Shown here piece after piece: positions 28,674 to 37,397 of a stretch of 64,000 nt of DNA; positions within the stretch are counted from its first letter, which is position 1, and each line of letters begins with the position of its first letter. This DNA comes from Roseobacter sinensis (GTDB lineage: Bacteria; Pseudomonadota; Alphaproteobacteria; Rhodobacterales; Rhodobacteraceae). The notes beneath the pieces were generated by a model that worked only from the letters and a program-made list of their open reading frames with translations, made no database searches and was not told the origin of the DNA. The translations under genes were made by a program, and so were the position numbers. The DNA is taken from positions 352,166 to 416,165 of the forward strand of contig NZ_JALIEB010000003.1 in assembly GCF_025755255.1 (NCBI RefSeq), read 5' to 3'.

Positions 28674-29260
28674 GCGGGTGCTGATACGGCCTTGCGCACC
28701 ATCTGCCAATATTGCTCCTGTACCTCATCCAGCGACAACCGCCCGGCCGAGCGGAACCAGGTGCTGACACCGGTCAGCATGGCGATCACCGCCATGGTGG
28801 CGATTTTCGTATCGGTCACGGCGAAGGATCCCTCGGCCACGCCGGCCTTCAGGATCGTCTCCAGCCGGTCCTCGTAGCGACGGCGCAGGGCTTCGATGCG
28901 GGCGAAGTTCTCGGGCGTCAGATTGCGCAGTTCCATATAGGCGATGAACACGGCGTCGGGCCGGTCGTGGTGAAACCGGATATGGAACTGCACGAATTGG
29001 CGCAGCCGGGCTTCGGGCGCCGCCGTGGGATCGTCCTCGAAGGCCGCCAGCAGCGAGTCCAGATGGCTCTGCATCAGATCGAAGAGCAAGCTCTGCTTAT
29101 CCGCCGTGTAATTGTAGAGCGCGCCGGCCTGGACACCCACCTCGCGCGCAATCTCGCGCATGGATACCGCGGCAAAGCCTTGCCGCGCGAAGAGTTTCAG
29201 GGCCGCGGCCCGGACCCTGGGGCCTGTGATGTCGGAATGAGAGCCTGCCGTGCGCGCCAT
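28655..29260 (-). CDS. TetR/AcrR family transcriptional regulator
   Basis: 201 residues. N-terminal helix-turn-helix (about 14-60, FAAVSMREIAREVGVQAGALYNY) and a helical ligand domain. A palindrome TGAAC-N4-GTTCA just upstream of its start suggests autorepression. Resembles fatty-acid or acyl-CoA responsive TetR proteins in length and style, but the ligand is not predictable. Neighbours give no pathway clue. Confidence 0.9.
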   Translation of the reverse strand: MARTAGSHSDITGPRVRAAALKLFARQGFAAVSMREIAREVGVQAGALYNYTADKQSLLFDLMQSHLDSLLAAFEDDPTAAPEARLRQFVQFHIRFHHDRPDAVFIAYMELRNLTPENFARIEALRRRYEDRLETILKAGVAEGSFAVTDTKIATMAVIAMLTGVSTWFRSAGRLSLDEVQEQYWQMVRKAVSAPAIHHVS

Positions 29261-29273
29261 GCCCCTGATTAAC

Positions 29274-29287
29274 TGAACATGCGTTCA
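29274..29287. promoter_or_regulatory. Candidate TetR operator
   Basis: TGAACATGCGTTCA, perfect 5-bp arms around ATGC, 14 bases upstream of the TetR start codon. Position and symmetry fit an autoregulatory operator that would also cover the promoter of the divergent lipoprotein gene. Confidence 0.55.
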
Positions 29288-29354
29288 AAACAAAGCCTTC
29301 TTGCGCGCTCAGCCGCGCTGGGGCACAAAGCCCGTGCCAAACGGAGCCGTCCTC

Positions 29355-29639
29355 ATGCGCCTTGCCGCTCTTTGCCTGCCGCTGATCTTCTGCGCCGCCT
29401 GCGTGCAATTCCCCGAGGTCGATGACGCCACGGATCAGACGGCACGTGACGCGGACTACCCCGATCTGATCCCCCTCGACGGTGTACCGCCCCCCTCTAC
29501 CGAGGCCCAGACGGAGCGCGACGAGACGCAAGCGGCGCTCGAGGCGCGGGTCAGCGGGTTGCAGGCGCGCGCGGCCGGTCTGCGCGGCGCGGTGCTGAGC
29601 GGCGATGACAGGTCCCGGCTCGACGACAAGATCGAGTAG
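29355..29639 (+). CDS. Small putative lipoprotein
   Basis: 94 residues from the ATG at 29355, which starts a hydrophobic signal MRLAALCLPLIFCAAC. The Cys after FCAA is a plausible lipidation site, though the -3 residue is unusual. The mature part is acidic with a C-terminal helix (about residues 55-90, QTERDETQAALEARVSGLQA) that could form a coiled coil. Two transcription units meet here: it lies 70 bases before hom. Function unknown. Confidence 0.65.
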   Translation: MRLAALCLPLIFCAACVQFPEVDDATDQTARDADYPDLIPLDGVPPPSTEAQTERDETQAALEARVSGLQARAAGLRGAVLSGDDRSRLDDKIE

Positions 29640-29709
29640 CGCGTTGCACGGGCGCGGCGAACGGGCTACACGGCCCGAAACAGCGCCTCAGTAAAAAGGA
29701 AATGCGGTT

Positions 29710-30996
29710 ATGTCTGCGCCACTTCGTCTTGGGATTGCAGGTCTGGGCACAGTGGGCATCGGGGTTCTGCGCATCCTTCGCAAGCATGCGCCCCTGCTGG
29801 CCGAGCGGACGGGACGGCAGATCACGATCACCGCGGTGTCTGCGCGCGACAAGTCGAAAGACCGGGGCCTGCCGCTTGACCGGTACGCCTGGGAGGACGA
29901 TCCCGTTGCGCTCGCAAGACGCGACGACGTCGATGTCTTCGTCGAGCTGATCGGCGGCGATGAGGGCCCGGCCAAGGACGCGGTCGAGGCCGCTCTTGCC
30001 GCGGGCAAGGACGTGGTGACGGCCAACAAGGCGCTTCTGGCGATCCATGGCCAGGAACTTGCCGAAGCGGCCGAAGAGAGCGGCCGGGCGCTGCGCTATG
30101 AGGCCGCCGTGGCCGGTGGCATCCCGGTGATCAAATCGCTTGCCGAAGGGCTGGCCGGCAATGACATAACCCGCGTCATGGGCGTGATGAACGGCTCGTG
30201 CAACTACATCCTCACACGCATGGAGTCCGCGGGCCTCAGCTATGCGGACGTGTTCGACGAGGCCAATGGCTTGGGCTATCTCGAGGCCGATCCGCAGCTT
30301 GACGTGGGCGGGATCGACGCGGCGCACAAGCTTGCCATCCTCTCCTCGCTCGCCTTCGGCACGGTGGTCGACTTCGACGGCATCACGCTGGACGGGATTG
30401 AGCGCGTGAGCATCGAGGACATCCACGCCGCCGCCGACATGGGCTACAAGGTCAAACTGCTCGGCGTTGCGCAGAAGACCGGCCGCGGACTGGAACAGCG
30501 GATGCAACCCTGCCTCGTGCCGGACAGCTCACCGCTGGGCCAGCTCGACGGCGGCACGAATATGGTCGTGCTTGAAGGTGACGCGGTCGGCCAGATCGTG
30601 CTGCGCGGTCCCGGCGCCGGCGAAGGGCCGACCGCAAGCGCCGTGCTGGCGGATATCTGCGACATCGCGCGCGGCGTGCGCGGCCCCGTCTTCGGAAAAC
30701 CCGCGAAGACACTCACGCGGATGCCGCGCGCCCACGCCGATCTGCCCGCGCCCTACTACCTGCGCATGACGCTGGAGGACAAACCGGGCGCCCTGGCCAA
30801 GATCGCGTCGGTGCTGGGGGAGGCAGGCGTCTCGATCGACCGCATGCGTCAGTATGGCCACGAAGATACCATGGCCCCGGTGCTGATCGTGACCCACAGC
30901 ACAACGCCGGATGCCGTCACCAGCGCGCTGGCCGCCATGGGTGCAACCGGCGTTCTGTCCGGCGATCCCGTCGCCCTGCGCATCGAGGCCGTCTGA
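29710..30996 (+). CDS. hom: Homoserine dehydrogenase
   Basis: Reduces aspartate semialdehyde to homoserine on the way to threonine and methionine. 428 residues: NAD(P) domain with GLGTVGIGV, catalytic region with NGSCNYILTRME and GYLEADPQLDVGGIDAAHK, and a C-terminal ACT domain (about 350-425, EDKPGALAKIASVLGEAGVS) for feedback control. Upstream TTGCAC-17-TACACG is a possible promoter. First of hom-glpX-recJ. Confidence 0.97.
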   Translation: MSAPLRLGIAGLGTVGIGVLRILRKHAPLLAERTGRQITITAVSARDKSKDRGLPLDRYAWEDDPVALARRDDVDVFVELIGGDEGPAKDAVEAALAAGKDVVTANKALLAIHGQELAEAAEESGRALRYEAAVAGGIPVIKSLAEGLAGNDITRVMGVMNGSCNYILTRMESAGLSYADVFDEANGLGYLEADPQLDVGGIDAAHKLAILSSLAFGTVVDFDGITLDGIERVSIEDIHAAADMGYKVKLLGVAQKTGRGLEQRMQPCLVPDSSPLGQLDGGTNMVVLEGDAVGQIVLRGPGAGEGPTASAVLADICDIARGVRGPVFGKPAKTLTRMPRAHADLPAPYYLRMTLEDKPGALAKIASVLGEAGVSIDRMRQYGHEDTMAPVLIVTHSTTPDAVTSALAAMGATGVLSGDPVALRIEAV

Positions 30997-31073
30997 GCCC
31001 CGAGGCGCGGTTGTGCGCCGCCGCGGCTGCCGCTACACCTACTCTCGTATTTGCCCCACAAAGGAACAGTTTC

Positions 31074-32033
31074 ATGCCCGGCCATGCTGAATTTCAGGAC
31101 CGTATGCTTTCCCTCGGCCTTGCCCGAGTGTCCGAAGCAGCAGCACTCGCCTCCGCCCGCCTTGTGGGCCACGGCGATGAGAAGGCTGCCGATCAGGCTG
31201 CGGTGAATGCGATGCGCGAACAGCTGAACATGCTCGATATCGCGGGCGTCGTGGTCATCGGCGAGGGCGAACGCGATGAAGCGCCGATGCTCTACATCGG
31301 CGAGGAGGTCGGCACCGGCAAGGGCCCCGGCGTGGACATCGCGCTTGACCCGCTCGAAGGCACCACGCTCACGGCAAAGGACATGCCGAATGCGCTCACG
31401 GTGATCGCGATGGGCCCACGCGGCTCCATGCTGCACGCACCGGATGTTTACATGGACAAACTCGCCATCGGCCCAGGGTTTGCCCCCGATGTGGTCACCC
31501 TGGGCATGAGCCCGGGCGAGCGTATCTCGGCGCTGGCGAAGGCCAAGGGCTGCGAACCTTCGGACATTACGGTCTGCATCCTCGAACGCCCCCGGCACGA
31601 GGAGATGATCGCCGAGGTCCGCGCCACGGGCGCCTCGATCCGCCTGATCACCGATGGCGACGTGGCCGGCGTGATGCACTGCGCCGAGCCCAACACCGGC
31701 ATCGACATGTACATGGGCGCAGGTGGGGCACCCGAGGGGGTGCTGGCCGCCGCGGCTCTGAAGTGCATGGGTGGGCAGATGTATGGCCGTCTGCTCTTCC
31801 GCAATGACGACGAGAGGGGCCGCGCCGCGAAAGCGGGCATCACCGACCTCGACAAGATCTACGCCCGCGACGAGATGGTCACCGAAGACGTGATCTTTGC
31901 CGCCACCGGGGTCACCGACGGCAATATCCTGCCGGCGGTCAAGCGCGAGCCGGGCTGGATGACGACGGAAACGCTGATCATGCGCTCCAAGACCGGCTCG
32001 GTCCGGCGCATCAACTACCGCACACCGGTCTAG
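31074..32033 (+). CDS. glpX: Class II fructose-1,6-bisphosphatase
   Basis: 319 residues from the ATG at 31074 (AAAGGAAC upstream). GlpX signatures: VVIGEGERDEAPMLYIGE, DIALDPLEGTT (metal-binding Asp residues) and GAGGAPEGVLAAAALKCMGG. A gluconeogenic and pentose-recycling enzyme, cytoplasmic. 77 bases after hom and 37 before recJ; a possible own promoter TTGTGC-17-TACACC lies at about 31014. Confidence 0.96.
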   Translation: MPGHAEFQDRMLSLGLARVSEAAALASARLVGHGDEKAADQAAVNAMREQLNMLDIAGVVVIGEGERDEAPMLYIGEEVGTGKGPGVDIALDPLEGTTLTAKDMPNALTVIAMGPRGSMLHAPDVYMDKLAIGPGFAPDVVTLGMSPGERISALAKAKGCEPSDITVCILERPRHEEMIAEVRATGASIRLITDGDVAGVMHCAEPNTGIDMYMGAGGAPEGVLAAAALKCMGGQMYGRLLFRNDDERGRAAKAGITDLDKIYARDEMVTEDVIFAATGVTDGNILPAVKREPGWMTTETLIMRSKTGSVRRINYRTPV

Positions 32034-32070
32034 GCGCCGTGGCCGGCGCGCAGCCCAGCACCGGACGGCC

Positions 32071-33816
32071 GTGAGCTTTCTCGGCGTCGCGCAGAGCCTG
32101 ACGGGACGGCGCTGGGTCGGCCCGCCGGTCGAAACCGCCCGCGATGCCGAAGCGCTGACCCAGCAGAGCGATCTGCCCGATGCCGTGGCGCAGGTGCTGG
32201 CGCGGCTTGGTGTGGCGGGCCCGAACGTCCAGGCGTTCCTTGCCCCTGCCCTGCGCGACCTGCTGCCTGACCCGCACAGCCTCAAGGACATGGAGGCGGC
32301 GGCCAGCCGCCTGCTGCGGGCCCTGACCGCGCGTGAAAAGATAGCGATCTTCGCCGACTACGACGTGGACGGGGGCGCCTCGGCGGCGCTGCTGATGGTC
32401 TGGCTCCGCCAGATGGGGCACGGGGCGACCCTCTATGTGCCCGATCGGATCGACGAAGGCTATGGGCCGAACGAGGCGGCCATGGCCGATCTCGCTGCAA
32501 CCCACGACCTGATCGTCTGTGTCGATTGCGGCACCCTCTCGCACGACCCGATCGCAGCCGCCCGGGGCACCGATGTGCTGGTGCTCGATCACCATCTGGG
32601 CGCCGAGACGCTGCCGCCGGCGCAGGCGGTGGTGAACCCCAACCGGCAGGACGAAAGCGGCGACCTCGCGCATCTCTGCGCCGCCGGCGTGGTGTTTCTG
32701 CTGCTGGTGGAGCTCGGACGGCAGCTGCGTCAAACGGGCCGAACCGGGCCGGACCTGATGGAGCTGCTCGATCTGGTCGCGCTTGCCACGGTTGCCGATG
32801 TCGCCCCGCTGGTCGGCGTCAACCGCGCTTTCGTGCGGCAGGGCCTGCGCGTCATGGCGCGGCGCGCCCGGCCGGGCCTGGCCGCCCTTGCGGATGTCGC
32901 GGGCATGGACACCGCACCGACGGCCTACCACCTCGGCTTTCTGCTTGGTCCCCGGGTCAACGCGGGCGGGCGCATCGGTGCGGCCGATCTGGGTGCGCGG
33001 CTGCTGGCCACCGATGATCCGCACGAGGCCGCAGCCCTCGCTGAACGGCTCGACCGGCTGAACGCTGAACGCCGCGAGATCGAGGCAATCGTGCGTGCAG
33101 CGGCTCTCGCGCAGGCCGAGACACGCGGCCTCGACGCGCCGTTGGTCTGGGCCGCCGGTCCGGGATGGCACCCGGGCGTCGTCGGCATCGTCGCCTCGCG
33201 CCTCAAGGATGCCTCCGGCAGGCCCAGCATCGTGATCGGGCTTGAGGACGGCATCGGAAAGGGCTCGGGCCGGTCCGTCACGGGTATCGACCTCGGCCAG
33301 CCGATCCAGCGGCTGGCGCGCGAGGGCCTCCTGCTGAAAGGCGGCGGACACAAGATGGCGGCCGGCCTGACAGTCGCCGAAGACCAGCTCGAGCCCGCGA
33401 TGACCCGGCTGGGAGAGCTGCTGGCCAAGCAAGGCGCCCATCTGGCCGGTGCTGCGGATCTGAAGCTTGACGGGCTGCTGATGCCCGCTGCCGCCACGGT
33501 CGAGCTTATCGAGATGATCGAACAGGCGGGCCCCTTCGGCGCGGGCGCACGGGCGCCACGCTACGCTTTTCCCGACATGGCCATTCGATTTGCCAAGCGG
33601 GTCGGCGAAAACCACCTCAAGATCAGCTTCGGCACGCCTGGCGCCGCCACGCTGGACGCGATCTGTTTCGGCGCGTTCGACGGCCCGCTTGGCCCGGCGC
33701 TGGAGGGTCATGGCGGCGCGCATTTTCACCTCGCCGGGCGGCTCGACATCAACAGCTGGCAGGGGCGGCAGAGCGCCCAACTGCGCTTGGTAGACGCCGC
33801 GCCGGTCGAGGGCTGA
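32071..33816 (+). CDS. recJ: Single-stranded-DNA-specific exonuclease RecJ
   Basis: 581 residues, 5'-3' exonuclease of recombination and mismatch repair. Starts with GTG at 32071 (MSFLGVAQSLTGRRW). DHH phosphoesterase motifs: FADYDVDGG, CVDCGT and LVLDHHL; the DHHA1 domain carries the GRSVTGIDLG and GGGHKMAAG loops. The C-terminal OB fold contains DAICFGAF. Complete. Confidence 0.95.
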   Translation: MSFLGVAQSLTGRRWVGPPVETARDAEALTQQSDLPDAVAQVLARLGVAGPNVQAFLAPALRDLLPDPHSLKDMEAAASRLLRALTAREKIAIFADYDVDGGASAALLMVWLRQMGHGATLYVPDRIDEGYGPNEAAMADLAATHDLIVCVDCGTLSHDPIAAARGTDVLVLDHHLGAETLPPAQAVVNPNRQDESGDLAHLCAAGVVFLLLVELGRQLRQTGRTGPDLMELLDLVALATVADVAPLVGVNRAFVRQGLRVMARRARPGLAALADVAGMDTAPTAYHLGFLLGPRVNAGGRIGAADLGARLLATDDPHEAAALAERLDRLNAERREIEAIVRAAALAQAETRGLDAPLVWAAGPGWHPGVVGIVASRLKDASGRPSIVIGLEDGIGKGSGRSVTGIDLGQPIQRLAREGLLLKGGGHKMAAGLTVAEDQLEPAMTRLGELLAKQGAHLAGAADLKLDGLLMPAAATVELIEMIEQAGPFGAGARAPRYAFPDMAIRFAKRVGENHLKISFGTPGAATLDAICFGAFDGPLGPALEGHGGAHFHLAGRLDINSWQGRQSAQLRLVDAAPVEG

Positions 33817-33900
33817 CTGCGGCAAAGTTTCTTGATCACGGCCGCAATTTCCGCTTGCGCGCCGCGCGCGGATTGCCTAATCAACCGCTCACGATCCAGT

Positions 33901-33975
33901 GGCCCGTTCGTCTATCGGTTAGGACGCCAGGTTTTCAACCTGGAAAGAGGGGTTCGATTCCCCTACGGGCTGCCA
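33901..33975 (+). tRNA. tRNA-Glu (UUC)
   Basis: Acceptor GGCCCGT pairs with ACGGGCT (first pair G-T), discriminator G, then encoded CCA. The anticodon stem CCAGG/CCTGG holds loop TTTTCAA with anticodon TTC at 33934-33936. T-loop GGTTCGATTCC is standard. 20 bases separate it from the convergent diguanylate cyclase gene. Confidence 0.97.
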
Positions 33976-33995
33976 CTCTCTCCGACTTTTGGCGA

Positions 33996-35033
33996 TCAGA
34001 TTTGCGGCGCTTGCGCGCGCGGCAGTGGTGTCTTTGCGCCGCCCGATTGGTCGCGCAGGTCTTCGGAAAAGAAGGTGTGCTGCCGGCGGCCGCGGCTCTT
34101 CGATTCGTAAAGTGCGACATCCGCGTCGCCCAGAAGCTGATCGGCCGTGACCACCTCGTAGTGGCGCGACAGCGTCGTTCCTGCGCTGCTCGACACGTTG
34201 CAAATCTGGCCTTCGAAGAGGATCGGTTCGCTGACCCGCGCGATGATCCGCGTGGCGATCTGGTCGATGACCTTAGGGCGGTCAACGCTGCGCAGCAGCA
34301 GGACGAACTCGTCGCCGCCCACCCGCGCAACGGTATCGTGGCTGCGCACCTCATTGAGCATGATGCGCGCGACCTGCTGCAACACGTAATCGCCCGCTGC
34401 GTGGCCCATCGTGTCATTCACCGCCTTGAAATAGTCGAGGTCCATGTGCATCAGCGCGAAATCCTCGCCGTTTGCAATCAGATCCGCGAGCATACGGTCC
34501 ATGCCCCGCCGGTTGCGCAAACCGGTCAGCGTGTCGCTCAGCGCCTGTTCTTCGGCAGCAACACGGGCGCCCTGCAGGCGCCGGTTCAGCTGGCGCGAAG
34601 CTTCCATCGCAGCGGACTTCGCCTCGACGAGATAGAGCATCTCGATGGTCAGATCCGTGGGCGCGAAATCGGCCGCCGTAAGCTTGTAATCCTGCACGGC
34701 ATCCACCACCGAAATACCGAACGACAGGTTGATGATCATCTGGCCCGTCTCGGGGCCCTCCATCAGAACCGCCTTCAGATCGCGATGCGGCGGCCTGCGA
34801 AACTGCAGATGCAGCTTGATCCCTGCTGTTTCGCGCAGCGCCTCGGGCGTCGAAATCTCGCGCGGTCGCTTGATGTCGAAGAGCTCGAGGAACCGCCGTC
34901 CGATCATGGACTGATCCGGCAGCAGCTTTTGTGCGGTCGGGCCGGCAAAGAGGATCAGACCGTCACGGTCCAGGATGAGGTGCATCGGGCACATCACGTT
35001 CAGCACGTTGTGACATTGGGCGCTGCTGCTCAT
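33996..35033 (-). CDS. HNOBA-GGDEF diguanylate cyclase
   Basis: Makes c-di-GMP. 345 residues: an HNOBA-type PAS-like domain (about 1-130, MCPMHLILDRDGLILFAGPT), a signalling helix (about 131-165), then GGDEF (about 170-325) with RVGGDEF active site and an RxxD inhibitory site (RSHD) five residues before it. The HNOBA domain normally receives a signal from an H-NOX protein; the H-NOX-like gene is directly upstream with a 4-base overlap, so the two act as a pair. Cytoplasmic, no membrane helix. Confidence 0.93.
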   Translation of the reverse strand: MSSSAQCHNVLNVMCPMHLILDRDGLILFAGPTAQKLLPDQSMIGRRFLELFDIKRPREISTPEALRETAGIKLHLQFRRPPHRDLKAVLMEGPETGQMIINLSFGISVVDAVQDYKLTAADFAPTDLTIEMLYLVEAKSAAMEASRQLNRRLQGARVAAEEQALSDTLTGLRNRRGMDRMLADLIANGEDFALMHMDLDYFKAVNDTMGHAAGDYVLQQVARIMLNEVRSHDTVARVGGDEFVLLLRSVDRPKVIDQIATRIIARVSEPILFEGQICNVSSSAGTTLSRHYEVVTADQLLGDADVALYESKSRGRRQHTFFSEDLRDQSGGAKTPLPRAQAPQI

Positions 35034-35617
35034 GACGCCTGTGCCCCGAGTTCAAAACCGCGGCCTTCGGTGAAATCCGTCTCCAGCAAGGCGATGGAGA
35101 CCGTCTCGACCCCATCTTGGGCACCCATGTGCTCTAGGAAAACCAGCGCGCCGTAGTCATCCGCCATAGCCCGCAGAACACCGGTGAAGAGATGCCCGCA
35201 TCCGGGGATCTCGCCCTCGCAGGCGAGGCTGTACTGATGCGGCCCGTGCTCGCGCAGCTCCAACCGCGGCAGCACAAGGTCGGAGACGGCCAGGCGGGCC
35301 CGGTCGGGCAAATCGTCCAGCGAATGCAGAAAGTCGATGAAGTTGACGCCACCAAAGCGCAACAGCCGACGCAAGGCCTCCAGATTGGGGTGCGATACGA
35401 GGTAATTGCCGATGTCTTCCATCAACTCGTCATAAGGCCGGTCGAGAATATCGCTGACCGCCGTGAGCACCCGCGGCGTCACCGCATCGTCATAGGTCCA
35501 CATGGCTTCGAAATCGACAAAGCCGAGATCTGCCCGCCGCGCCACGGCCGCCCATTGCGGCGCACCGTAGCTGTCGACGACAAACCGCTGTATCGCCCTG
35601 TTTACAAGCCCGTGCAT
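35030..35617 (-). CDS. H-NOX-like sensor lacking the heme-ligand His
   Basis: 195 residues. The fold is recognisable: starts MHGLVNRAIQRFV, then LEALRRLLRFGG and DFLHSLDDLPDRARL, which aligns with FLQNLDALHDHL of guanylate cyclase beta1. At the position of the proximal heme His (105 in beta1) this protein has Pro104, and the Y-x-S-x-R propionate motif is not kept (HQYSLACEG). His98 is nearby but in a different helical register. So canonical heme binding is doubtful. Translationally coupled to the downstream HNOBA-GGDEF cyclase. A hairpin in its leader covers the ribosome binding site. Confidence 0.85.
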   Translation of the reverse strand: MHGLVNRAIQRFVVDSYGAPQWAAVARRADLGFVDFEAMWTYDDAVTPRVLTAVSDILDRPYDELMEDIGNYLVSHPNLEALRRLLRFGGVNFIDFLHSLDDLPDRARLAVSDLVLPRLELREHGPHQYSLACEGEIPGCGHLFTGVLRAMADDYGALVFLEHMGAQDGVETVSIALLETDFTEGRGFELGAQAS

Positions 35618-35621
35618 TCCT

Positions 35622-35655
35622 GCCTCATTCCAGTCCCGCGGCGGGAGAATGAGGC
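35622..35655 (-). promoter_or_regulatory. Leader hairpin pairing the H-NOX-like gene's ribosome binding site
   Basis: GCCTCATTC and GAATGAGGC form 9 bp with a further TCCC/GGGA inside. On the mRNA the second arm contains GAGG, which with the following CAGGA is the binding site before ATG 35617. Folding would hide it. Confidence 0.55.
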
Positions 35656-35715
35656 CGATCGGTTAAAAAATTCCGAACGATCGCGCGCGGAGCACAAAAT
35701 AGGGAACGCCGGGCC

Positions 35716-37278
35716 TCAGAAATCGGTCGGTGCGCCGCCTTCTGCTTTGCGCCGGGCGACGAAATCGGCGAGCTCCTCGCGGATCGCCACATCCATGGGC
35801 GGTGCTTCGAAGCTGCCGATGATCTCCTTGAACATCAGATGCGCCCGCTCCGGTGTCCAGACAGCGCCCGCGACTTCCCACCCTTCGTAGTTGCGCCAAT
35901 CGCTCAGGAAGGGCTGATAGAAGGCGGTGGTATAGCGGTCCTGGGTGTGCTGGATGCCGAAGAAATGGCCAGCGTTGCCCACCGACTTGATCGCGTCGAG
36001 GGCAATCTCGTCCGGGCCGGTCGCGGTGAGGGCTGGGTCCATATAGCGTTGGATTTGCTGGAGAATCTCGCAATCCATGATGAATTTCTCAGGGCTCGCG
36101 ATCAGCCCACCTTCGAGCCAGCCCGCCGCGTGGTAGACCATATTCGTCCCCGATTGCACCGCAGCCCAGAGGCTGTTCGAGGTCTCCCACATGGCCTGCC
36201 CGTCAGGCACATTCGCGGCACAGACACCCGACGAGCGCAGGGGCAGGCCGTAAAAGCGCGCAAGCTGCCCTGTCATCTGCGTGGCACGCATGTATTCTGG
36301 GGTGCCAAAGGCGGGTGCTCCAGACTTCATGTCGACGTTCGACGTAAAGGTGCCGATGGCTACGGGACAGCCTGGGCGGATGATTTGCGCCAGCACCACG
36401 GCGCAGAGCGCCTCGGCCAGCGATTGCGCCACGGCGCCCGCCATCGTCACCGGCGCCATGGCGCCGGCCAGCGTGAAGGGCGTGACCACGAGCCCCTGCC
36501 CGCGCCGCGCGAGCCGCATCCACCCGTCCAGCATCGGATAGTCGTGTTTGAGCGGTGAGGTCGAGTTGATATTCGTGTACATTCGGGGGCTTGCATCGAA
36601 TTCTTCATGTGAAAGCCCGCTCGCGATGCGAACCATCTCCATCACATCCTCGACCCGCTCCTTGCCCAGCGAATAGGCGTGCATGACCTTGTCGGTGAGC
36701 GTCAGCTTGTCGAAGAGCACATCGAGGTGCCGAATGCTCGCGTGCAGATCGACCGGTTCCACCGGGTAGCCGCCCGCGAAGTGGATGCAGTTGAAATACT
36801 GCGTGAGTTTCAGAAGGTTACGGCACATCTCGCGGGTGCCGGGCACTTTCGTGCCGCGCTCCAGATCCCAGTAGTTGGGAGGTGAAGAGACATTGCCGAA
36901 GAGCAGGTGGCGCCCGCCCACCGTGATGCTGCGTGCCGGGTTGCGGGGGGTCAGGGTGAACTCCGCGGGCGCCTTGCCGATCCACTCCATGACCATATCG
37001 CGGCCCATGCGCACGTTTTCGCCATCGACCGTGCAGCCGGCCTGGCGCAGGATTTGCACGGCCTCGGGGTTGAGGAATTCGATTCCGATCTCTTCGAGAA
37101 TGCGCATAGCGCCATCGTGAATCGCCGCAACGCCTTCGGGTGTCAGCGGCTCGGTCGGACGGTCGGTGTTGATCGGCGGGTTCCAGGGCATCTGCTCGAT
37201 CACGGCGGTGCCGCGCCGGCTGGCTGCACCCGCGCGTCCGCCGCTGCGTGTTCTGCGTCTGGTTGCTGCCTCGGCCAT
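35716..37278 (-). CDS. Trimethylamine methyltransferase (MttB) family protein, non-pyrrolysine
   Basis: 520 residues from the ATG at 37278 (GGGAGGGCATCAGG upstream). MttB superfamily: PPNYWDLERGTKVPGTREM early, then GTFTSNVDMKSGAPAFGTPEY and NMVYHAAGWLEGGL in the barrel. The whole length is read without an in-frame TAG, so it is the non-Pyl branch, whose members demethylate glycine betaine, proline betaine or carnitine and pass the methyl to a corrinoid protein. The first 40 residues are Arg/Ala-rich. No corrinoid protein or MtbA-type gene is adjacent. Confidence 0.88.
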   Translation of the reverse strand: MAEAATRRRTRSGGRAGAASRRGTAVIEQMPWNPPINTDRPTEPLTPEGVAAIHDGAMRILEEIGIEFLNPEAVQILRQAGCTVDGENVRMGRDMVMEWIGKAPAEFTLTPRNPARSITVGGRHLLFGNVSSPPNYWDLERGTKVPGTREMCRNLLKLTQYFNCIHFAGGYPVEPVDLHASIRHLDVLFDKLTLTDKVMHAYSLGKERVEDVMEMVRIASGLSHEEFDASPRMYTNINSTSPLKHDYPMLDGWMRLARRGQGLVVTPFTLAGAMAPVTMAGAVAQSLAEALCAVVLAQIIRPGCPVAIGTFTSNVDMKSGAPAFGTPEYMRATQMTGQLARFYGLPLRSSGVCAANVPDGQAMWETSNSLWAAVQSGTNMVYHAAGWLEGGLIASPEKFIMDCEILQQIQRYMDPALTATGPDEIALDAIKSVGNAGHFFGIQHTQDRYTTAFYQPFLSDWRNYEGWEVAGAVWTPERAHLMFKEIIGSFEAPPMDVAIREELADFVARRKAEGGAPTDF

Positions 37279-37397
37279 CCTGATGCCCTCCCTGCAGGTC
37301 TCGGCCCATAAAAGGCAGAGCGCTGCGGGCACAGCCGTCTTGTTCACGACGCATTCAGTCGTTTTTATGCGGAGCGGAGGGGCGCCTGGATCGCGGC

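Noticed and set aside
35716..37278. Pyrrolysine-containing MttB
   Set aside because: No in-frame TAG is read through; length and C-terminus fit the non-pyrrolysine branch.
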